Shown here in pieces: positions 44,481 to 55,830 of a stretch of 64,000 nt of DNA. Position numbers and translations under genes: made by a program. This DNA is from Shimwellia pseudoproteus (lineage in GTDB: Bacteria; Pseudomonadota; Gammaproteobacteria; Enterobacterales; Enterobacteriaceae). The stretch covers positions 33,677 to 97,676 of the forward strand of contig NZ_WBXP01000011.1 of the NCBI RefSeq assembly GCF_016415625.1, read 5' to 3'. The notes below the pieces were generated by a model that was not told the origin of the DNA, did not search any database, and was given only the letters and a program-made list of their open reading frames with translations. Position 1 is the first letter of the stretch. Every line of letters starts with the position of its first letter.

Positions 44481-45314
44481 GTGGATGTAGCGTATGCCCC
44501 GGACTACCCGGACCATATTGCCCGGCCTGTGGCGGTGATGGCACTTAACAGCACCACGGATATCTGGGAATTTCCGTTTCACCGGCACCGTAAGGCACAG
44601 CTGTTGTTTGCCGATACCGGGCTTATCACCCTCGAAACAGAACAGGGTGTGTGGGTGGTGCCACCCCAGGGCGCCGTGTGGATACCTGGCGGACTGATGC
44701 ACCGGGCCAGGAATAGCGGTAATCCGCGCGGATATGCCGTTTTTATTGCGCCGGACATCATTGATGGCGCGTTTTGCCAGTGCCGTACCCTGGCGGTATC
44801 CCCGTTCTTGCGGGCGTTACTTGAGCGCACCGCCGCGCTGCCGGAGGATTATGATACCCGTGGCGGTCAGGGACGGTTAATGACGGTATTACTGGATGAA
44901 ATTGTTGCTGCACCGCAAGAGCAGTTGCACTTGCCGATGCCAGCGGATCCGCGGTTACGCAAACTGGCAGACGCCATGTTATCGGCACCCGCCACCCATG
45001 CCACCCTCGATCAGTGGGCCAGCCAGATAGGCATGAGCCAGCGCAATATGGCGCGGCTGTTTGTGGCGGAAACCGGGCTCAGCGTCAGTAAGTTGCGCCG
45101 CCATATGCATGTTATCACCGCTTTACCGTTATTAGCGCAGGGCCAGCCGCTCAAGGTTATTGCCGATGGTCTGGGCTATGACAGCCCCAGTGCATTTATC
45201 ACCATGTTCAGAAAAATGGTCGGCGCACCGCCCCGGCGTTTTCTCAGTGAGCGCCGCGCCAGCATTAATGGTGGTGAGGCATCGCCCCCGGAGTCATGGG
45301 CTAATCGGCAGTGA
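44481..45314 (+). CDS. AraC-family regulator of a siderophore receptor locus
   Basis: About 277 residues. The N-terminal cupin-type sensing domain shows WEFPFHRHRKAQLLFADTG and WVVPPQGAVWIPGGLMHRA. The C-terminal AraC domain has two helix-turn-helix units (LDQWASQIGMSQRNMARLF and LKVIADGLGYDSPSAFITMF). Start GTG follows AAGGAAG by 6 bases. Regulators of this type often sit beside TonB-dependent receptor genes and respond to the siderophore; here the receptor gene behind it is destroyed. Confidence 0.88.
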   Translation: MDVAYAPDYPDHIARPVAVMALNSTTDIWEFPFHRHRKAQLLFADTGLITLETEQGVWVVPPQGAVWIPGGLMHRARNSGNPRGYAVFIAPDIIDGAFCQCRTLAVSPFLRALLERTAALPEDYDTRGGQGRLMTVLLDEIVAAPQEQLHLPMPADPRLRKLADAMLSAPATHATLDQWASQIGMSQRNMARLFVAETGLSVSKLRRHMHVITALPLLAQGQPLKVIADGLGYDSPSAFITMFRKMVGAPPRRFLSERRASINGGEASPPESWANRQ

Positions 45315-45481
45315 CCCGTATACGGTGGGATAATAACCTGCCCCTGGTCCTGTAACGGCCTTCTGTATTGCCAGCCGGCGCTGTGCCGGTTTTACCACAC
45401 CCTGTCTTCCCGATAACCGGGCGAATTATCGCGTGTCATCGCGCTATTGCGCCTGGCGCCATGTAATGTCTGGAGTAATCA

Positions 45482-46166
45482 ATGGCTATGTATCGCCATA
45501 GGGCTTTGCACGCCCTGAATATAAGGTTCAGCACGATGTCATGCCTGTGTGCTCTGGCGGTGATTCCCACCTGGGCCGCCAGCGCAGAGGCGGCCGATAG
45601 CGCATCTTCCGCCACCACCGGGGGGGAACAGCAGCACAATGCCCCCGCTGGGGACACGCTGGTGGTGTCGGCAGCGGCCCAGAGCAGCCAGAGCAGTGAC
45701 ACCGATAGCGACTCCTCCTGGGCTGCCGGGGAAATGCACTCTGCCACCGGGCTCTCGCTGACCCCCCGTGAAACGCCGCAGTCCACCTCTGTGGTGACCC
45801 GCCAGCGGATGGACGATCTGCAACTGAATTCAATAAATGATGTATTAGCCAATACCACCGGGGTATCGTCGACCACGCTCGATTCCGAGCGGGTGAATTA
45901 CTACGCCCGGGGGTTCAGGATCAGGAATTTCCAGTATGACGGCGTGCCGACCACGCCGATCTCCGGTGATTACACGCCGGGGGAAGGGGTACTTGATACG
46001 GCATTTTATGAGCGTGTCGAAGTGGTCCGGGGGGCGGCGGGGCTGTTGCAGGGCACCGGTGACCCTTCTGCTGCGGTGAACCTGATCCGCAAACGCCCAC
46101 TGTGGACCTTCGCCGCCACCGGTTCTGCCAGTGCCGGTTCGTGGAATAATCACCGCAGTATGCTGG
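45482..46166 (+). pseudogene. TonB-dependent siderophore receptor, N-terminal fragment cut by IS5
   Basis: About 228 codons of a receptor normally near 700 residues. A signal peptide is followed by the TonB-box-like DTLVVSAA, then the plug domain: TPRETPQSTSVVTRQRMDDL, DVLANTTGVSS, YYARGFRIRNFQYDGVP, ERVEVVRGAAGLLQGTGDPSA and the start of the barrel (GSWNNHRSMLG). The frame runs 12 codons into the IS before stopping at 46204. Nothing resembling the barrel follows the IS, so the 3' two-thirds are lost. Confidence 0.92.
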
Positions 46167-47361
<1,195 letters not shown>

Positions 47362-47888
47362 CCAGGCAAATAATAAGGCCTTATCGTAAATTAAATGCGC
47401 GGGATGGCCCGTATAAGTAAATGCGAACTACTATCAATATTATCTCGTTTTACTGTATTAAAAATTAGCCAGATATTATTTTACCGTTGCGCTTATTGCA
47501 TTTTCCCAGGCGGACGGTTGGTTTTCACGTCGCCATTTTGCTTGCGCTGGTGTGCCGGGGGCGTGGGGGATGGCATCCGGAGACGGCCCGGCCATTTTGT
47601 TACCTATTTGTGGGATTCAGACTGTTCTCTGCGCCATCTGTGCTAATTTTACTGTCTGGTGTCTGTTTATTGGGCAGTGGTACCCACTATCTGCCCAGGA
47701 GATGACAGGCTTTTCGATTAGCAGTTGCCCAAATCGTTAGCATAAAGCGCAATGTAATTTATCGGGAACGGTACTAACTGCGGATTTTAGGACTGTTATA
47801 CCAGGAACATGCTTTCAAATTGTGATATAAATCACGCGATAAATGCGCATTAACGCAGGTAAGCAACTAATAAATTTGAGAAGAAGGT
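47362..47888. other. Stretch between IS5 and the next gene
   Basis: About 530 bases, the first 120 AT-rich. A 72-codon frame at 47487-47705 is hydrophobic (LFSAPSVLILLSGVCLLGSG) but has no ribosome site and no known relative; it could be a remnant of a membrane protein. No continuation of the receptor is found in any frame. Confidence 0.4.
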
Positions 47889-48170
47889 ATGTCTCAGGTA
47901 ATGGATGAAAAACCGACACGTGATCCAGGTGGACGTCTGGCACTGTGGTTATTTTATGGTTTTTGCCTCTACTCCGTATGGGCAATGGGTCGTTATTTTT
48001 GGGTCGTTGGCGGCACCGATCCCGCAACCAGCGGGGCAGGGGCGTCAGAGCTGAACTCTGCAACCGGGATCTGGCTGGGCGCACTGTGCGGCTTTATGGT
48101 CCTGGGCGGCGTGTGTGCGCTGCTGGGGGCGCTGGTCTGGTACACCCGGCCACGGCGGCATCACCACTAA
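47889..48170 (+). CDS. Two-span membrane protein of unknown function
   Basis: A 93-residue protein with GAAGAAGG 4 bases before ATG. Layout: a polar N-terminus (MSQVMDEKPTRDPGGRL), one span (LALWLFYGFCLYSVWAMGRY), a small Gly/Ala/Ser loop, a second span (WLGALCGFMVLGGVCALLGA), and a basic His-rich end RPRRHHH. I do not recognise it. Confidence 0.65.
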   Translation: MSQVMDEKPTRDPGGRLALWLFYGFCLYSVWAMGRYFWVVGGTDPATSGAGASELNSATGIWLGALCGFMVLGGVCALLGALVWYTRPRRHHH

Positions 48171-48361
48171 TCCCGGCGGTTATCTGGTGATATCCGGTGT
48201 CTGCCTCTGGCGCTGATGCCCGGGGCAGGCCGCCGCCAGCAGAATACTGTCACGCTGGCGAACACGTTACCCGTGTTTGCCAGGTTGCCTGCGCTTCGCG
48301 ATCAAAACCCCTATTGTGTTAACTGCTTTGTGATACTCTGGTCCTTATTTCGATTGAAGAA

Positions 48362-49774
48362 ATGGTCGACGTGATGCCCGAAGTCAGTGTATTCAACAAT
48401 AAACAACGTGATCACCACGCCGCGCCGGATATAACCCCGGCACTTGATGTTTTAGTGCAGGTACTGGATATCTATCGCCCGGTAGCGCTACTGGCGCAGA
48501 TGAATGCCGTTGGTGAACGCAAATGGACTCGCCCTCTGTTGCAGCGCATGCTGGACGGAGATAATAATGTCGCAGGTATCAGCAGCGCTGAATATCACGC
48601 GCTGGTGCAATTATTACCGGCCCCTCCCGCTATCCATCCCGATTACCGTTTCCGCTTTGTCGATCTGTTTGCCGGTATTGGCGGCATTCGCCGGGGGTTT
48701 GAAGCCATTGGCGGCCAGTGCGTCTTCACCAGCGAGTGGAATAAATTTGCGGTACGCACGTATAAAGCCAACTGGTATTGCGGGCCGGAGCACCATTTTA
48801 ATCAGGATATCCGTAGCCTGACCCTGAGTAATCAGCCCGCGGTGTCTGATGAGCAGGCCGCTGAACATATTCGCCAGACCCTGCCCGCTCATGATGTCCT
48901 GCTGGCCGGGTTCCCCTGCCAGCCGTTCTCGCTGGCCGGGGTGTCGAAGAAAAACGCCATGGGGCGCGCCCACGGGTTTGCCTGTAAAACACAGGGGACC
49001 TTATTCTTTGATGTGGCGCGGATCATCGCCGCCAGGCGGCCAGCGATTTTTGTGCTGGAGAATGTCAAAAACCTCAAAAGCCACGATCAGGGCAATACCT
49101 TTCGGATCATTATGCAGACCCTGGATGAGCTGGGGTATGAAGTTGCTGATGCCGATGTTACCGGGGCGCCGGATCCGAAAATTGTTGACGGTAAACATTT
49201 TTTGCCCCAGCACCGGGAGCGTATCGTGCTGGTGGGCTTCCGCCGCGATCTGAATCTGCATCCCGGATTTACCCTGCGGGATTTACCCCAATTCTATCCT
49301 GCCCGTCGGCCGACCTTTGGCGAGTTGCTTGAGCCAGTGGTGGATGCCAAATATGTCTTAACCCCAACCCTGTGGCACTACCTTTACCAGTATGCCCGCA
49401 AGCACCAGGCCAAAGGCAACGGATTTGGCTATGGGCTGGTGGATCCGACCAACCCCCACAGTGTGGCCCGCACGCTCTCTGCCCGTTACTTTAAAGATGG
49501 CGCTGAGATTCTGGTCGATCGCGGGTGGGACAAGGCGCTGGGGGAGCTGAACTTTGCCGATCCGGAGAACCAAAAACGCCGCCCGCGGCGGTTAACCCCC
49601 CGGGAATGCGCCCGGCTGATGGGGTTTGAAACCCCGGGTGGCCTGCCGTTTCGGGTGCCGGTATCTGATACTCAGGCCTACCGTCAGTTCGGTAACTCAG
49701 TGGTTGTCCCGGCGTTTGCCGCCGTGGCCAGGTTACTCGAAAGCCGGATATTGCGCGCGGTCGCGCTGCGCTGA
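48362..49774 (+). CDS. dcm: DNA-cytosine methyltransferase Dcm
   Basis: A 470-residue C5 methyltransferase that modifies the inner C of CCWGG. The catalytic motifs appear in order: motif [18 protein letters not shown], motif [16 protein letters not shown] with the nucleophilic Cys, motif [15 protein letters not shown], motif [15 protein letters not shown], and motifs IX-X with [14 protein letters not shown] and [18 protein letters not shown]-terminal 90 residues form the extension typical of Dcm. An in-frame ATG four codons later is an equally possible start. Confidence 0.95.
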   Translation: MVDVMPEVSVFNNKQRDHHAAPDITPALDVLVQVLDIYRPVALLAQMNAVGERKWTRPLLQRMLDGDNNVAGISSAEYHALVQLLPAPPAIHPDYRFRFVDLFAGIGGIRRGFEAIGGQCVFTSEWNKFAVRTYKANWYCGPEHHFNQDIRSLTLSNQPAVSDEQAAEHIRQTLPAHDVLLAGFPCQPFSLAGVSKKNAMGRAHGFACKTQGTLFFDVARIIAARRPAIFVLENVKNLKSHDQGNTFRIIMQTLDELGYEVADADVTGAPDPKIVDGKHFLPQHRERIVLVGFRRDLNLHPGFTLRDLPQFYPARRPTFGELLEPVVDAKYVLTPTLWHYLYQYARKHQAKGNGFGYGLVDPTNPHSVARTLSARYFKDGAEILVDRGWDKALGELNFADPENQKRRPRRLTPRECARLMGFETPGGLPFRVPVSDTQAYRQFGNSVVVPAFAAVARLLESRILRAVALR

Positions 49775-49787
49775 GTGGGTTACCCGG

Positions 49788-50264
49788 GTGGACGTTCACA
49801 GTAAGGCGGTGCGCAGCAAAAATATGCGCGCCATCGGCACCCGGGACACCGCCATTGAAAAACGGCTCGCCGGATTGCTGACGCAGACCGGCGTTGACTG
49901 GCAGCCACAGGGGCAGGGGCTGCCCGGTAAGCCGGATTTTGTTATCCCGGGTTACCGGAGTGTGATTTTTACCCACGGCTGCTTCTGGCATCACCACCAC
50001 TGTTATCTCTTTAAGGTTCCGGCTACCCGTACTGAATTCTGGCTGAGCAAGATTGCCGCCAATGTGCGCCGCGATAACCTGGTTATCCGCCAGCTGCGGG
50101 ACGATGGCTGGCGGGTACTGATCATCTGGGAATGTGCGTTGCGGGGTAAGTTACGCCGGGACGATGAGTGGTTGTCCGAACGTATTGAAGAGTGGCTGTG
50201 CGCGGGAGGGCCGCTGGCGCAGATTGATCCTGAGGGGATCCACACCAGCGACCTGCCTGATTAA
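49788..50264 (+). CDS. vsr: Very-short-patch repair endonuclease Vsr
   Basis: A 158-residue nuclease that nicks T:G mismatches made by deamination of Dcm-methylated cytosine. Seen: VRSKNMRAIGTRDTAIEKRL, GKPDFVIPGYRSVIFTHGCFW with catalytic Asp and His, HHHHCYLFKVPATRTEFWL and VLIIWECALRG. Start GTG gives VDVHSKAVRSKN, aligned with the E. coli start. It lies 13 bases behind dcm, with which it is functionally paired; E. coli overlaps the two. Confidence 0.95.
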   Translation: MDVHSKAVRSKNMRAIGTRDTAIEKRLAGLLTQTGVDWQPQGQGLPGKPDFVIPGYRSVIFTHGCFWHHHHCYLFKVPATRTEFWLSKIAANVRRDNLVIRQLRDDGWRVLIIWECALRGKLRRDDEWLSERIEEWLCAGGPLAQIDPEGIHTSDLPD

Positions 50265-51176
50265 TCAGTCCGCGCGCTTGCAGGGCACTACCCGGGGTTT
50301 ATCCGGGAACAGCGATTTGCCCAGGGTGACCAGCACCACTGCCAGAATAATCACCCCCAGGGCCAGCCACTCCCGCGGCGACAGTGACTCACCGGCAAAG
50401 GTGGTGCCTAACAAGACTGCCACCACCGGGTTTACATAAGCGTAGCTGGTGGCCAGCGCCGGGGTGACGGTGCGAATCAAGTACATATAAGCACTGATGG
50501 CTATCATCGAGCCAAACACCGCCAGATAACCCACCGCCAGCCAGCCCTGTAGTGACGGCGCGTGCTCGAGTTTTTCACCGCTGATGCCGGCGGCGAGCAG
50601 CAGCAGGAGCCCGGCCGCAAGCATTTCAATCGCGCCCGCCATCAGCCCCTGGGGGAGTTCAATACGGGTGCCATAGACCGAGCCAAAAGCCCAGGTTAGG
50701 GAGCCGGCGAGGATCATCAGGGCTCCCCAGGGATTACCGCTGAGATTTCCCCCACTGTTGAGCAAAATAATACCGCTCAGGCCGATGGCTATCCCCGCCC
50801 ATTCCAGTTTACGGGTGGCGATGCCGAATAACCGGCTAAAACACAGGGTAAATAATGGCACCGTGGCCACCATGACCGCGGCAATACCGGAGGGCACGTT
50901 CTGGTGTTCCGCCACGGTGACACAGCCGTTACCCATTGCCAGTAATAAAAAGCCCAATAGTGCCGCATTCAGCATTGGCCGCAGGGCGGGTAGCTTGTGG
51001 CCGCGTACCAGTAAGATCCCCAGCATCAGTAACCCGGCCACGCTGAAACGGATACCGGCCATCAGTAGCGGTGGCCAGCTTTCAACACCAATACGGATAA
51101 CAAAATAGGTAGAGCCCCAGATGATGTAGAGCGCAAACAGCGCGCCGAGCAGGGGTAACAGACGACCAACACGCAT
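50265..51176 (-). CDS. yedA: EamA-family inner-membrane transporter YedA
   Basis: About 303 residues in ten spans, two EamA repeats: LFALYIIWGSTYFVIRIGVE, AEHQNVPSGIAAVMVATVPLFT, NSGGNLSGNPWGALMI and YAYVNPVVAVLLGT. Close to E. coli YedA, whose substrate is unknown. I used the ATG of MRVGRLLPLLGA, matching E. coli; the open frame goes 8 codons further. Its stop touches that of vsr. Confidence 0.93.
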   Translation of the reverse strand: MRVGRLLPLLGALFALYIIWGSTYFVIRIGVESWPPLLMAGIRFSVAGLLMLGILLVRGHKLPALRPMLNAALLGFLLLAMGNGCVTVAEHQNVPSGIAAVMVATVPLFTLCFSRLFGIATRKLEWAGIAIGLSGIILLNSGGNLSGNPWGALMILAGSLTWAFGSVYGTRIELPQGLMAGAIEMLAAGLLLLLAAGISGEKLEHAPSLQGWLAVGYLAVFGSMIAISAYMYLIRTVTPALATSYAYVNPVVAVLLGTTFAGESLSPREWLALGVIILAVVLVTLGKSLFPDKPRVVPCKRAD

Positions 51177-51357
51177 ACAGCCTCGCAGCAGTGACACCAA
51201 CGATCAAGGCTATTAGTAAACGAGAAAAACAGATAGCTGGCGAGTTATTTAATTGTATCTGTTTTGTTAATTCTAATTGACGGCGTTAAATGTTTAAGGT
51301 CCGTTTATTTTCGTCCATACTACGTGGCGGTAATGACGTATAAAAAAGGATAAAAAG

Positions 51358-52272
51358 TTGGCTGGAAGTAGTTTATTAACGCTGTTGGATGACATCGCCA
51401 CGCTGCTGGACGATATCTCAGTGATGGGCAAGGTTGCGGCGAAAAAAACCGCCGGGGTGCTGGGGGACGATTTGTCACTCAACGCCCAGCAGGTGTCTGG
51501 CGTGCGCGCTAACCGGGAGCTGCCCGTGGTATGGGGGGTGGCCAAAGGGTCGCTACTGAACAAAGTTATCCTGGTGCCGCTGGCGCTGTTGATCAGTGCA
51601 TTTATTCCCTGGGCTATCACGCCGTTGCTGATGATGGGCGGGGCTTTTTTATGCTTCGAAGGGATGGAAAAGGTTATCCATAGTCTGTCCCGGCATAAAG
51701 GTGTTGATCCTGAACAGGCGCGGATCCAGCGGCTGGAAGCACTAAACAGCGCGGATATGCAGGTCTATGAACGCGATAAAGTAAAAGGGGCGATTCGCAC
51801 CGATTTTATTTTATCTGCCGAGATCGTCGCCATCACCCTGGGGATCGTGGCCGGGGCGCCGCTGCTGAATCAGATAATTATCCTCGCCGGGATAGCCGTG
51901 CTGGTGACCATCGGGGTGTATGGCATTGTCGGGGTGATCGTTAAACTGGACGACATGGGATACTGGCTGGTTGAGCGCCACAGCGGTGCTGCAAAACTGC
52001 TCGGCCGCGGGCTACTGGCCCTGGCGCCACGGCTAATGAAATTGCTCACCGTGGTGGGGACCATTGCGATGTTCCTGGTCGGGGGCGGCATTCTGGTACA
52101 CGGTATCGCGCCGTTGCATCATCTGACAGCACAGTGGGCTGCCGCCGGGGGGGCCGTGGGGGAGATGTTATTACCGTCGGTGGTGAACATTGTGACCGGT
52201 GCTATTTGTGGCGGCGTGATTATTTTAGTTGTTGAATTCATTCAGCACCTGCGCGGGGGTGGTGACCATTAA
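51358..52272 (+). CDS. yedI: DUF808 inner-membrane protein YedI
   Basis: A 304-residue membrane protein starting at TTG, with AAGGAT 7 bases upstream. The N-terminal [40 protein letters not shown] and [20 protein letters not shown] are nearly the same as in E. coli YedI. Four to five spans follow. Function is unknown. It is divergent from yedA, as in E. coli. Confidence 0.94.
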   Translation: MAGSSLLTLLDDIATLLDDISVMGKVAAKKTAGVLGDDLSLNAQQVSGVRANRELPVVWGVAKGSLLNKVILVPLALLISAFIPWAITPLLMMGGAFLCFEGMEKVIHSLSRHKGVDPEQARIQRLEALNSADMQVYERDKVKGAIRTDFILSAEIVAITLGIVAGAPLLNQIIILAGIAVLVTIGVYGIVGVIVKLDDMGYWLVERHSGAAKLLGRGLLALAPRLMKLLTVVGTIAMFLVGGGILVHGIAPLHHLTAQWAAAGGAVGEMLLPSVVNIVTGAICGGVIILVVEFIQHLRGGGDH

Positions 52273-52528
52273 AAAAATGTTGTATATATGTTGCGCAAAA
52301 TTGCCACTATTAGCTATACCCTATTATTCAAGGTGCAGGTGGGTGGCAATGCGGCGCTTCTCGCGATCGGCATTACGGTAGAACGCGGAAGGCGTGACCT
52401 CCCCAGCGGGGTGAGACTCAGGGATGTGTTTTGTTGCGCTGCCACCGTGCTGCATGTCAGAAGTACGACGGTGAGCTGGCTGAATACGTTTTACCACTGA
52501 ATTTTCACCCCTGATACCGGAGTCATTT

Positions 52529-52708
52529 ATGGTCTATGTGGTCAGTGATGAAGTGATGCACAAGAGTGGCGGGCAGCGCATGGTGGTAACCGGGCTGTCC
52601 AGCGGCATGGTTGAGTGCCGCTGGTATGATGGTTACGCCGTGCAGCGTGAGGCTTTTCACGAAGATGAACTGTTACCGGGCGAGCAGGCTTTCGCCTGTG
52701 AACGTTAA
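52529..52708 (+). CDS. yodC: DUF2158 small protein YodC
   Basis: A 59-residue soluble protein: MVYVVSDEVMHKSGGQRMVV, then GMVECRWYDGYAVQREAFHE and a short acidic end. The pattern xVxLKSGGxxMxVxxxxxxxVxCxWF is the DUF2158 signature, and E. coli YodC occupies this same place. Its function is unknown. CCGGAG precedes the ATG by 7 bases. Confidence 0.88.
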   Translation: MVYVVSDEVMHKSGGQRMVVTGLSSGMVECRWYDGYAVQREAFHEDELLPGEQAFACER

Positions 52709-52770
52709 TCTCTGGCCGGAGAACTGTCATTTCCCGGCCACCTCGCAACATTTGTACAGCACCGCTCCCT

Positions 52771-52793
52771 AAACCCTCTTCGGAGGGTTTTTT
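52771..52793 (+). terminator. Terminator of yodC
   Basis: AAACCCTC and GAGGGTTT pair around a TTCG tetraloop, followed by TTTT. Confidence 0.92.
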
Positions 52794-53004
52794 GCATTGC
52801 GAGTCATAGGGCAGGGGGGATAGGCGATTCCCGCGTGCGATGTGTGCAGAACCGCTACACTCTTTTTGTGTGCCAGATTGTTTTGTACGCCAGATTATTC
52901 TTTATGCCGGATTGCGGGGCTCTGGTGCCCGGTAATCGCTAATTAACCGCGTTACTTACCTGGTCTTTGTGGTGAGTGCCTGTGATGTATCAGGGAGTAC
53001 ACGA

Positions 53005-54687
53005 GTGTCCAACGGTTCTATCCGGCAAATGCTGAGCCGGATCAAAAACCCGATTCGGGTAGTGAACTGCTGTTTTAGTGCAGTATTGCTGTTGTCGTTA
53101 CTGTTGTCATGGCGGGTTGCTGTGGTGCTGGAACGGGCCTACATCGGGGAGCAACTTTCCGGCCTGGAAGGGGTGGCATCCACCGTGGATCGCCAGTTCC
53201 AGCGCAGTGTGGACAATCTGTTATTCTACCGCAGCACTATGCACTATGCGCTCCAGTCCCCGGCATCCACCGATAAAGTCCGCGAGGCTATTCGGCAATT
53301 CGATGCCCGGCGTACTGATCCCGACTGGATGATCCGCCTGGATCAACAGCGCGGCCTGCCGATTTATGGTGTCTCTGATGGGTTTGTTGAACACCACCCG
53401 CCGCTGACCCGGGATTTTGACGATCTGGACGGTGAGCTGACGGCGACCCTCGAACTCAGTTATATATTACAGCTTGCTGATTACAGCCGGGATTTTCAGC
53501 GCCGGGTGTTTTACGTCTCCCGGGCGGGATACTATATGAGCACCTCGCCACTGCCCTCGGGTAACCGCAGTGAACGGATTATGCCGCAGATTCTGGATGC
53601 CGCATGGTTCGGGGGCAACCGGGAGCACGTCAACCGCTCCCGGGGGGTTATCTGGACCGCCAGCATCTACCCGCTGCGCGGAATCACTGCCAGTGTTCCG
53701 CTGGATATGGACATGAACTGGTATGGGGTGCTGGGAATGGACTTCTCGCTGGACTCTATCCATGCGTTTCTGCTTAACGCTATCCATAATAAAAGTGATG
53801 GCACCATTTTACTGTTCAACCGCCACTTCGATCAGATAGCATCGAGTGCCTTTTTCCCGCCCCAGAACCCCCTTTTTAGCCAGGCTCAGATGCACCAGTT
53901 GAGCAGTGTGGTGAGCGGTGATCAAATGGAAGGCTATGTGCGCATGGGGTCGCGTTTTGTCTCCTGGGCGAAGCTAAAAAGCTATGATGGGGTTCTGGTG
54001 AAGATCCATACCCTGCGGGAAGGGATCAAAGGGGAGTTCGGGAATATCAGCAGTGTTTTGCTGCTGCTGGGGGTGTTGTGCAGTGTGATCCTGATGGTGA
54101 GCTGGTATGTCATGTTACGGCTGGTCAGCAGCATGATTCGCCTGCAGGGGGCGCTTAGCTGGCGGGCTAACTTTGACACCCTGACCCGGTTATATAACCG
54201 GGGGGCGTTTTATGATAGTGCCAACCGGCAGATGAAAACGTGCCGCGAGCAGCACCTGCCGTTATCGGTTATCCAGATGGATCTCGACCACTTTAAGTGG
54301 ATCAACGACGAACACGGCCACAGCACCGGTGATAAGGTCCTTGCCCATACCGGGGCGACAATCATGACGGCCCTGCGCAGTGCTGATGTGGCCGGCAGGG
54401 TTGGCGGCGAGGAGTTCTGTATTTTATTACCCGGGGTCAACCTGGCGGATGCCGGGCTGGTGGCGGAACGTATACGCCAGCGCATCAGCAGCAAAGAGCT
54501 GCTGGTGCATGCCGGGACTACTATCCGCATTACCGCGTCCTTTGGGGTCAGTTGCACCACCGAATCGGGGCCTGATGATTTTACCCATTTACAAAACCGG
54601 GCCGACAAACGGCTGTATTATGCGAAAACTCACGGCCGCGATCAGGTCTGTACCGGTGAACCGCCACCCACCAATTATGGTGATTGA
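53005..54687 (+). CDS. dgcQ: Diguanylate cyclase DgcQ
   Basis: A 560-residue membrane enzyme that makes cyclic di-GMP. One span lies near residues 15-40 (VLLLSLLLSWRVAVVLERAY), a periplasmic sensor domain of about 310 residues follows (FYVSRAGYYMSTSPLPSG), then a second span (VLLLLGVLCSVILMVSWYV) and a C-terminal GGDEF domain. The active site reads GGEEF, and the inhibitory I-site RSAD stands exactly five residues upstream, so the enzyme should be active and feedback-inhibited. Start GTG follows GGGAG. E. coli YedQ/DgcQ has 564 residues. Confidence 0.93.
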   Translation: MSNGSIRQMLSRIKNPIRVVNCCFSAVLLLSLLLSWRVAVVLERAYIGEQLSGLEGVASTVDRQFQRSVDNLLFYRSTMHYALQSPASTDKVREAIRQFDARRTDPDWMIRLDQQRGLPIYGVSDGFVEHHPPLTRDFDDLDGELTATLELSYILQLADYSRDFQRRVFYVSRAGYYMSTSPLPSGNRSERIMPQILDAAWFGGNREHVNRSRGVIWTASIYPLRGITASVPLDMDMNWYGVLGMDFSLDSIHAFLLNAIHNKSDGTILLFNRHFDQIASSAFFPPQNPLFSQAQMHQLSSVVSGDQMEGYVRMGSRFVSWAKLKSYDGVLVKIHTLREGIKGEFGNISSVLLLLGVLCSVILMVSWYVMLRLVSSMIRLQGALSWRANFDTLTRLYNRGAFYDSANRQMKTCREQHLPLSVIQMDLDHFKWINDEHGHSTGDKVLAHTGATIMTALRSADVAGRVGGEEFCILLPGVNLADAGLVAERIRQRISSKELLVHAGTTIRITASFGVSCTTESGPDDFTHLQNRADKRLYYAKTHGRDQVCTGEPPPTNYGD

Positions 54688-54841
54688 TCCCGCAGATGAT
54701 TGCAGATGATTATCGGGGGAAACCGGCCGGGGCGGCACCCTGCCTGGCTTGGGCAGGGTATAGCAAAAACAGAGAGTTAAACAGAATAAATAGGTGGCAG
54801 AATGGGGCTTGTCTGGCAGATTAAACCTCTATATCTTGTCT

Positions 54842-54924
54842 GGGCATCGGGTTCCTGGTGTAACGAATTTTCAACTGCTTCTTGCTCAGGCAAGCTTGAT
54901 CCCCGCGTATGCGGGGATCTTTTT
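54842..54924 (+). ncRNA. dsrA: Small regulatory RNA DsrA
   Basis: The segment TTCCTGGTGTAACGAATTTT is the E. coli DsrA rpoS-pairing region, and CTGCTTCTTGCTCAGGCAAG matches its second stem, which pairs with hns mRNA. A new GC-rich terminator hairpin (GATCCCCGC/GCGGGGATC) replaces the E. coli one and ends in TTTTT. TTGTCT and TATCTT, 17 bases apart, form a promoter just upstream. DsrA activates rpoS and represses hns translation through Hfq. The exact 5' end is uncertain by a few bases; yodD is convergent. Confidence 0.9.
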
Positions 54925-54926
54925 CT

Positions 54927-55163
54927 TCAGCGATTACATTCCACGCTACTGAAGTCACGGATATCCAGCTCGAACGCTTCTGCCAGTTCACTGAGGGTGT
55001 GATAACGGGAACCGCCAATCGTCACTTGCTGTGGGTCCTCGTCACCGCCAGTCAGGGTGATTTCGCTCTCGCTGATCTCATTTATTGCCGCCAGCAAAGC
55101 ATCAACATCAACATCTGCGTGCGTCTGCGTGGCAGCACGGAAGGTGGGTATTGTACGTTTCAT
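54927..55163 (-). CDS. yodD: Stress-related small protein YodD
   Basis: A 78-residue soluble protein: after a short variable start comes VDVDALLAAINEISESE, then a charged loop, YHTLSELAEAFELDIRDFS and VECNR. This matches E. coli YodD over most of its length; that gene is induced by acid and peroxide. Its stop lies 2 bases from the end of dsrA on the other strand. Confidence 0.92.
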   Translation of the reverse strand: MKRTIPTFRAATQTHADVDVDALLAAINEISESEITLTGGDEDPQQVTIGGSRYHTLSELAEAFELDIRDFSSVECNR

Positions 55164-55303
55164 TTGCTGGACCCCTGGTTACGTGCCCATTAAAGAGTAT
55201 AGCGGGCAGCGTGAATTTCTCTGCCCGGCAGGGCGCAAAACGGGAATGATTATCACTGCCTGTGTTTTGGGCTACACTGCGAGGAGAGAAATTTGGAGGT
55301 TAT

Positions 55304-55504
55304 ATGAATATTAACGATCGGGTAACGGTAAAAACAGATGGTGGCCCGCGTCGGCCTGGTGTTGTGCTGGCGGTTGAGGCGTTTAGCGAAGGGACAATGT
55401 ACCTAGTCTCTCTGGAAGATTACCCTATGGGCATCTGGTTTTTTAATGAAAAAGGCCACCCGGACGGGATTTTTGTTGAGGGATCTTCCGGGGAGAATGC
55501 GTAA
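55304..55504 (+). CDS. dsrB: Small protein DsrB
   Basis: A 66-residue protein with TTGGAGG 5 bases before [23 protein letters not shown] then [20 protein letters not shown] is almost the E. coli DsrB sequence. E. coli dsrB is under sigma S; function unknown. In E. coli yedP lies between dsrA and dsrB and rcsA behind; both are missing. Confidence 0.95.
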   Translation: MNINDRVTVKTDGGPRRPGVVLAVEAFSEGTMYLVSLEDYPMGIWFFNEKGHPDGIFVEGSSGENA

Positions 55505-55830
55505 CCCGGGGGAACAGATAATTCTGTAAAATAATTACCGTGATAACTATTGTCATGGCAACAATAGCTAAGCGTGATTGCCATCTATGGGGTATAGTTC
55601 CTTCACCCCTTTCAAGAGCTAAGCCACAGCAAGTGAGTGCCGGAGATAAGCGCCGGATGGGGGTTAAACCATACCCGGGGCCTGCCCGGGTTCTGTATTT
55701 TGAGATATTGATCCGGTTCTCATCTTTTCTTCTGCCTATCCTGAGCCTTTCGCGATATAACGCTGTGATACTTCATTAATTCTTCATGATTAGCAACAGG
55801 TTACGCCCGTTACTGACCAGGATAAAAAAG
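55505..55830. other. Intergenic stretch before the RpiR-type gene
   Basis: No gene recognised. It must contain the promoter of the next gene; this is where rcsA and the fliE-fliR block stand in E. coli. Confidence 0.5.

Noticed and set aside
52288..52500. 70-codon frame between yedI and yodC
   Set aside because: No ribosome site and no protein-like pattern; cysteine- and arginine-rich composition typical of random frames.
54897..54920. GATCCCCGCGTATGCGGGGATC looks like a type I-E CRISPR repeat
   Set aside because: It occurs once, is followed by a T-run and ends the dsrA RNA; there are no spacers or cas genes.
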